The notes under the pieces are model-generated. The model did no database searches. It had not been told where the DNA came from and saw only the letters and a program-made list of their open reading frames with translations. A DNA stretch of 32,956 nt from Sergeia podlipaevii (Eukaryota; Euglenozoa; Kinetoplastea; Trypanosomatida; Trypanosomatidae): contig JASANZ010002012.1 in NCBI GenBank assembly GCA_030849805.1, forward strand, positions 1 to 32,956. The letters run 5' to 3'. Below are positions 27,788 through 32,956 of the stretch, in pieces. The translations under genes and the position numbers were made by a program. The first letter of the stretch is position 1; the number at the start of each line of letters is the position of its first letter.

Positions 27788-30700
27788 TCACCGCCTGCGC
27801 AGTGCACCACCAGCGCCATGATCGCGCTTGAATATCGACCGCTTCTTCTCCAGACCGGCGTAGTAGAGCTCCTTCAGGTGTGCATTCCGTGGGTCTCGCA
27901 CGTCTGCCTGGACGATCTTGTACCTCAGGTTAAAGGGCACACGTCCGCCGGTCTGATTAGACAGCTGCCGGGCCATCCTGAAGCGCTGCTTGTTCGACAT
28001 CCCCCTCTTTTCTATCCATTCCCGCTCTAAGAGAGACTTGCGCCGCCTGCCTTTGGCACCGCTGGCTCCATCCGGTGATAAGCGGTTGCGCCTCGCGTGC
28101 TCCTCTTCCTGTGCAAGTCCATACTCATCGGGCTCCATCACATCAAACTGTGCAAAGACAGAGCCAAGGTCAGCAGCCTCTTGCATACGAACTCCAACAG
28201 GGACCACATCGTGTGGGGTTTCGTAGAGGTCCATGAGGGTCGCGGCTTCACTCTCTGCAGCTGCATCCAAGGCCTCCATCTTCGTCACAGCAGGGCTTGT
28301 AGGAGCGGTGGTGACGGAGTTGGGCACCTCCGGCACCGTCTCTAAAGATGATGGCTGTGATGTTGCAGAGGACTCCGCTTCCTGGCCAAGGTCCTCGAGC
28401 ATGGCAAGCCATGGTGAATCTGTGTCCTCCAATACAGCTGGTTGTGGGGCAGCACGTTGCGCTCCATCAGCCAGGGCGGCTACAGCAGCGCTGTCTTGAC
28501 TGGCCGTACCTGCGATGGCCTGAAGAGCGACCGACACTTGAAGCTTTGGAATGAAGTGCACATCCAATTCCAATGCTTTTGGGTTGTCGTTCATAAGGCC
28601 GGTCTGCAAATCCACCTCAGGCGGGGGTACCGTGGAAAGCAACTCAACGGGCTGAGAGAACAGTCTGAAACGCATTGCCTGCTTGGAGGCCCCTTCCCCT
28701 GATGAATAGAAAGGTGAGTTCAGCTGTTGAACTTTTGCTCGCAGGGCTTCATCGTCAGCGCCAAGCACGACACGAGTGCTGGCATCCGCGAGCGCGCGCA
28801 CCATCGCAACCACGAGAAGCATGTGATCATTAGTGCTATCACCAGGGTGAAGATCCAGCGCATCCAGCGCAGCAGCAGGCAGCGCATGAGCGAGCAGACA
28901 CTCTGTGAAGTGTAGCACGCGCACAACACGGGCACACCCAGCTGACGCACCGCTATCAGTGTTGCTATACATGGCGAAAAGCGCACGCAGTCGCTGAGAG
29001 CCGAGAAAAGGCTCCATCTTTATGGCCTCCTGCAGCGCGGGATCAAAAGAAACGAAGCGGTGTGCCTGCTCCACTGACCGCCCCAGTTGCGCTAGTGTAG
29101 AGTAGGGCAGCAATAAGAGAGACTTGCCCCCTGCTTGGTTCGCCTCTTCCTGCCCCTCGCGGGAACGATGTGGTTGCCCAATGGTAACAAAAGACTCGCT
29201 GGTTTCAATAAATGAAGCATCCAGCACATAAATCGTGTCAAATCCACTCAGCTTTCCTTGTAGTTCCTTCGCATTGGTTGCAATGGCCTCTGTGACATTG
29301 GGGAGTGCGTAGTCACTAAAGTGAGGCAGGGCACCGATAAGGCCAATGTCGAGCTTGGGCATTTCGGTGGTGATGGTGTCCAGACTGGTCTGTACAGCAG
29401 CCTCACCAACCTGTTGCATGAAGTAGGCTGCAGCGGCATGACGTAGCGACTCGTCCAACACGACAAGATCCTCCTCTGCCACTGCGCACCCATAGCGCTC
29501 AGACGCCATCAGCAGCTTCTGCACCTTGGCGGGGCCTAAACCCAGCGTTATTGGCCTGTTCTGGTTTGAGGAAGGCAAAGCACCGCTGATGCTGCCATCC
29601 CCAGCATACGTGATGCTAGCCCCCATCAAAAGCTTGTAGAACCGCTGTTCATCTAGTGCGTTGCGGTAGTAGAAAAAGTCTGCGTATTCATACTTCCAGT
29701 AGTGTTCAATCGCCTTGTTGGTATCGTGATCCGCATCCAGCCGCACACGCGCATCGATCGCCTCGAGCTGCTCCTTGAAGAGGCCCACCTGCTCGTCCCA
29801 GGCTCCCTCGGAAGAAATCAACGCAATAGCACGCGTCACGTCCAGCACTCTCAGATTGCTCGCCTGCATGCGCTGCAAGGTGCGGAGAACAGCTGTGGGC
29901 TGGGTTGGACCTAGGGCCACGATAAGATAGTGGTACAGCTCTGAGGGAAGGCCTACGCTCTCAGCGTTGTCATCGATTGACTGTGAGAACGGCAGGCTTG
30001 ATTGTTCTTCTCCATGGCTGTCTGTGTCTTTGCCATCGACAAGCACCTTCCTAAAGCGGTACGCGGTGGCGTCAGAGAACTGCCTCCACACCTCGTCTTC
30101 CTCCCCGTCTCTGCGAGGCCGACTGCCAGCAACATCCCTGCCCTTTCCAGACTTGCCGCCGTGCCGTCTGCGCCGCTCTCGCTCTTCCCTCACCCTAGAT
30201 TCATACCATTGAATGATCTGCACGACCTTCTTCACATCATGAGAGAATGCCGCCTCCTCGAGTTTGCGAATCAACTGACGATGCAGCAGCGAATCACGCA
30301 GTCGAGGCTCTGCAAGGGTGACACATGTCATCGGCTCACCACATTCCAACTGTGGGAAGCAGCGGTGATGATTAGACTTGTCTGGCCATCCTTGCGTAGT
30401 CACATATGCCTCCATCTCTTCCTTCCTCACTGGAAGGCTGTTCACAAAGCGCAGCAGCTCTGCATCCTGTATGCGTGGTGCAAGTGCTTTAAAGAGAAAG
30501 AATAGCACGTGCAGGTGCTCCTCCTCCTCCAGCGTGTTCGGTTGCATGTGAGAGACCACGTCTTCCTCAGTCTTTTCATGTCGCATGACTGAGCAGAAGC
30601 GTGCAGTGTACTCCTCCCTCACCGCCGCGGCCATATCCTCGGCGCTTTCGTCGCTAGGGGTACCTACTGCAATGCGAAGCAGCCACACACAAGGCAGCAG

Positions 30701-31108
30701 CGTCTCACACCCTTCTCTTCTCCCTTCTAGCCAGAACTGATGCCATTGAAACGCAGTGGTCAAATCTTTCCCCGCTGCACATAATCGCATGTACTCACTG
30801 AAAGTCTCGGCGCCGGCTTTATGCGTGTGAGCCATTAAACTAAAGGTTTCTTGTGCATAGCGGTACGCCTCTTGACGTCTCACAACATCCTCAACTCCGC
30901 AAAGCTCCACAATGGACGTGCACCAAGACACAAGGCGAGCACAATGATGGTCCTGAAGAAGATGCTTATGTCTGTGCAAGGTAAAGGCCAAATGCCAGGG
31001 CCGCGGCTCCTGGTAAAGCGCGTCACGAAGCTCGTCAAGACCACGAGTGCCACTCCAGCGGCGAAAAATGTCGCCGTAATGCTTGCGAGCCTTTACGCCT
31101 CCCCACAT
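27788..31108 (-). CDS. Large protein of unknown function with possible PPR-like helices and PIN-like core
   Basis: I cannot name this 1106-aa protein. Its first half is helical and may include PPR-type helix pairs, for example ELYHYLIVALGPTQPTAVLR and LQRMQASNLRVLDVTRAIAL. Midway, IYVLDASFIETSES (D630) followed by LLLLPYSTLAQLGRSVEQA resembles the opening of a PIN nuclease domain: a hydrophobic strand ending in Asp, then an i-p-y-s-v-l-x-e-L helix. A later segment LLVVAMVRALADASTRVVLG with downstream Asp/Asp could be the third PIN strand. The region 900-1010 is Ala/Ser/Thr-rich and acidic. The last 80 residues are strongly basic (RGMSNKQRFRMARQL to GGALRRR), as in RNA- or ribosome-binding tails. 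The frame opens at a TTG (31156); the first ATG is at 31108 and follows a clean acceptor. A role in mitochondrial rRNA or ribosome assembly is a guess. The gene itself is certain. Confidence 0.7.
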   Translation of the reverse strand: MWGGVKARKHYGDIFRRWSGTRGLDELRDALYQEPRPWHLAFTLHRHKHLLQDHHCARLVSWCTSIVELCGVEDVVRRQEAYRYAQETFSLMAHTHKAGAETFSEYMRLCAAGKDLTTAFQWHQFWLEGRREGCETLLPCVWLLRIAVGTPSDESAEDMAAAVREEYTARFCSVMRHEKTEEDVVSHMQPNTLEEEEHLHVLFFLFKALAPRIQDAELLRFVNSLPVRKEEMEAYVTTQGWPDKSNHHRCFPQLECGEPMTCVTLAEPRLRDSLLHRQLIRKLEEAAFSHDVKKVVQIIQWYESRVREERERRRRHGGKSGKGRDVAGSRPRRDGEEDEVWRQFSDATAYRFRKVLVDGKDTDSHGEEQSSLPFSQSIDDNAESVGLPSELYHYLIVALGPTQPTAVLRTLQRMQASNLRVLDVTRAIALISSEGAWDEQVGLFKEQLEAIDARVRLDADHDTNKAIEHYWKYEYADFFYYRNALDEQRFYKLLMGASITYAGDGSISGALPSSNQNRPITLGLGPAKVQKLLMASERYGCAVAEEDLVVLDESLRHAAAAYFMQQVGEAAVQTSLDTITTEMPKLDIGLIGALPHFSDYALPNVTEAIATNAKELQGKLSGFDTIYVLDASFIETSESFVTIGQPHRSREGQEEANQAGGKSLLLLPYSTLAQLGRSVEQAHRFVSFDPALQEAIKMEPFLGSQRLRALFAMYSNTDSGASAGCARVVRVLHFTECLLAHALPAAALDALDLHPGDSTNDHMLLVVAMVRALADASTRVVLGADDEALRAKVQQLNSPFYSSGEGASKQAMRFRLFSQPVELLSTVPPPEVDLQTGLMNDNPKALELDVHFIPKLQVSVALQAIAGTASQDSAAVAALADGAQRAAPQPAVLEDTDSPWLAMLEDLGQEAESSATSQPSSLETVPEVPNSVTTAPTSPAVTKMEALDAAAESEAATLMDLYETPHDVVPVGVRMQEAADLGSVFAQFDVMEPDEYGLAQEEEHARRNRLSPDGASGAKGRRRKSLLEREWIEKRGMSNKQRFRMARQLSNQTGGRVPFNLRYKIVQADVRDPRNAHLKELYYAGLEKKRSIFKRDHGAGGALRRR

Positions 31109-31221
31109 AGCTCTCTTCTCTTCTCTACTATTACAATACTCCACCGCAGTCGCCAATATACCTTTCGCCCTTAATGCTTTATTTTTTTTTAATCGTTGAT
31201 AGTTGTTTTCCTTCTAAAGGG

Positions 31222-31253
31222 CTCAATAGAAAAGAAAAAAAAAAGAAAAAAAA
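31222..31253 (-). promoter_or_regulatory. Predicted spliced-leader acceptor for the 1106-aa protein gene
   Basis: A pyrimidine tract of about 23 nt on the minus strand (31253 to 31231) is followed by TATTGAG, with the AG at 31222-31223. The 5' UTR of about 113 nt carries no ATG before 31108, which supports that start. Confidence 0.55.
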
Positions 31254-32361
31254 CAGGAATATGTGCTAGCACAAAACGCCCTTGTGAGAGTGAGAGAAAA
31301 AAAAAAAAAAAATTTCCTTTCTCCCGAGTCCTTAGTACTCGTAATCGCTACTAAAGTATTTTGATTATTTATTTTGTTGTTGTAATGACAAAGATAATAT
31401 AAGAAAAAAAAAAGGTGGAATTTTTTTTTTTTTTGTAGCTACCACAACAAATAGCATGATTCAGAAAGAGTCACACTACTCTTGTAATCACCTCTACAAT
31501 GTAGCGAATAACTGGCGATAAAAGCATATAAAAGAGAATGAAGTGGGGAGCTACGCAACGTCAGCTATATCGCTGCAGGAATATAAGCGCAGGTACGTCC
31601 TTCTCTATTCACATGCTATAATTTTCTTTTCTTATATATATATATATACCAGTTGTGATAAATGACATTTTTTTTTCTTTCTTTAGTGTTCATTCTCCCT
31701 CCGCAAGTGCAATATAATTCACTCATGTAAGTTGTCCAAAAACTCCTCTCGCACTTGCCTCCTCTATGGCGCTGCTGCTCTTTGTGGTATAAGGTACCAG
31801 CCGTAGATGCGATCAGAAATGCTTATTCATTCATAGTACGAGATTTGTATTCTCATCCCTTCCCTCTTTTCTGAGAACTGCCCTCTTGTGTTTCACCTAA
31901 TATAACGAAACGTACAGTAGCATATATATATATAACAATATTCACACATATCAACACACACACACGCACACAGAAACACACAGAAATCAGCTACTCAGAC
32001 ACAGCTAGCTCAAAGAGAAGTTTGCTATTTGTTTCTTTTGGCATCTCACACACCCACACACAACACATATACTCCGCCCTTATAGATCTTATGATCTTTG
32101 TTTATGGGCATTGAATCTCCTTTTTTGTGTGCTTTATTTTGAACTTAAAAAAAAAAGGATACTTGCGCACTTCAGATCGACAGCGACAACAGCAATGAAA
32201 GCACATCAACATGTATTTATCTTTTTTTTTTTCATGTACATCTTCTGTGTTTGTTTTCTTTAGAGACCCTCCCCTACTTCGTTTCCCGCCTTCTCTCTCT
32301 TCATGCTTCATAGAGTTAGAAAAAAAAAATCTTACTTGCTCTTTGTTTCTTCCGTTTTGCT

Positions 32362-32379
32362 TCTCTCTCTCTCTCTCAG
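32362..32379 (+). promoter_or_regulatory. CT tract ending in CAG on the plus strand
   Basis: A CT repeat ends directly in CAG, the form of a strong trans-splice acceptor for rightward transcription. No sizeable rightward ORF follows inside the window. Confidence 0.35.
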
Positions 32380-32571
32380 TGGGATATAAATGCTGTGTGG
32401 CACATTACTCACAGCAGCAAAAAATGCGCAAAAATCGTTTCGTGTTCTTTTTTTTTCTTCTTTTGCGGTTGCTTATCGTGTAACATTGTGTTTGAAGCCA
32501 ACTTTCTGTGAACACGGAATCAAGAAACCTTGGAAGAAAGCAGGCGCACTGTCTTGTATAAATTAGCGCTT

Positions 32572-32598
32572 TCTCTCTCTCTCTCTCTCTTTCTCTCC
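32572..32598. repeat. CT microsatellite
   Basis: A CT dinucleotide repeat with one TT interruption lies in the gene-free right edge. Confidence 0.8.
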
Positions 32599-32922
32599 GT
32601 TGCTCGTTTCCTCCATCTATCCCCCTAAAACATCCCCCTTTTTCTTCTTTTCAACGATACATCAAAGCAAAAAAAAAAAAAAAAAAGACACCATAATGTA
32701 CGCGTTTCTCAATAGTATTCCCCCCTTTTCCTTGTTCCCTGTGTATCTGCACCTGCACCTTCAAAAGCACATAAGGGCACAGCTATGAACTTATGCACTC
32801 AGAGATCTCGTCATACATGAAACAAGCAAAAAAAAAGAAAGAAAAAAACATACATGGGAAAAAAAAGTAGTGTAAAGTAGGAGGTAGGAGATAACAGCAA
32901 TGCCAAAGAAGATCTCCCCCGT

Positions 32923-32947
32923 GCACACAGACACACACACACACACA
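32923..32947. repeat. CA microsatellite
   Basis: A CA dinucleotide repeat with one interruption lies at the right end of the window. Confidence 0.8.
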
Positions 32948-32956
32948 TACGCATAC

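Larger units (their letters stand above)
31109..32956. other. Gene-free right edge, possible strand-switch or long UTR region
   Basis: No convincing ORF is seen in 1.8 kb. Up to about 31430 the purine-rich runs are on the plus strand, as expected for leftward transcription. Beyond about 31620 several pyrimidine tracts ending in AG lie on the plus strand (31668-31685, 32362-32379, 32572-32598). CA and TA repeats are also present. This could be a divergent strand-switch region or simply the 3' UTR of a leftward gene outside the window. Confidence 0.5.

Noticed and set aside
32102..32311. 69-codon minus-strand ORF with a Cys-rich stretch
   Set aside because: It has Lys/Glu-rich low complexity and a poly-Lys/Phe end from A/T runs; the CCCRC is encoded by a short repeat. 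No recognisable fold or good acceptor supports it.

Overview
The window looks like nuclear DNA from a trypanosomatid (Kinetoplastea). All ten supported protein genes lie on the minus strand, are intronless, and are separated by AT-rich spacers. Nearly every start codon is preceded on the coding strand by a long pyrimidine tract and then an AG, the layout expected for spliced-leader trans-splicing of a polycistronic transcript. One product also looks like a kinetoplastid mitochondrial RNA-editing helicase. TAA, TAG and TGA all end genes here, so the standard code applies. The species cannot be named from the sequence.

Layout in transcription order (right to left). A gene-poor 1.8 kb stretch occupies the right edge. 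Then come: a 1106-aa protein of uncertain function with a possible PIN-like core (27788-31108); an ABITRAM/Simiate-family protein (26792-27424); a Neo1/ATP9-type P4 ATPase (22915-26352); a 2541-aa DEAH-box helicase with a mitochondrial-type N-terminus and at least seven dsRBD-like repeats, probably KREH2 (14539-22164); an undescribed multi-pass membrane protein (12148-13992); a pyruvate/indolepyruvate decarboxylase (9892-11547); an SNM1/Pso2-type DNA-repair nuclease (5813-8368); an acetyl-CoA acetyltransferase (4186-5385); a small probable mitochondrial zinc-ribbon protein (2376-3110); and a BRAP2-like RING/UBP-finger protein (94-1809).

The genes do not form one pathway. As usual in trypanosomatids, unrelated genes share a transcription unit. 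They cover mitochondrial RNA processing, lipid flipping, DNA crosslink repair, pyruvate and acetyl-CoA metabolism, and ubiquitin signalling. No tRNA, rRNA, CRISPR array or transposon was seen.

The main points of interest are the repeat architecture of the helicase; an ambiguous base that decides where the decarboxylase ends; long G runs just 3' of several stop codons; a perfect 32-bp palindrome between the pyrimidine tract and the likely acceptor of the flippase; a SUMO-interaction-like motif at the end of the SNM1 protein; and the gene-free right edge, which could be a strand-switch region. No clearly new biological system was found.
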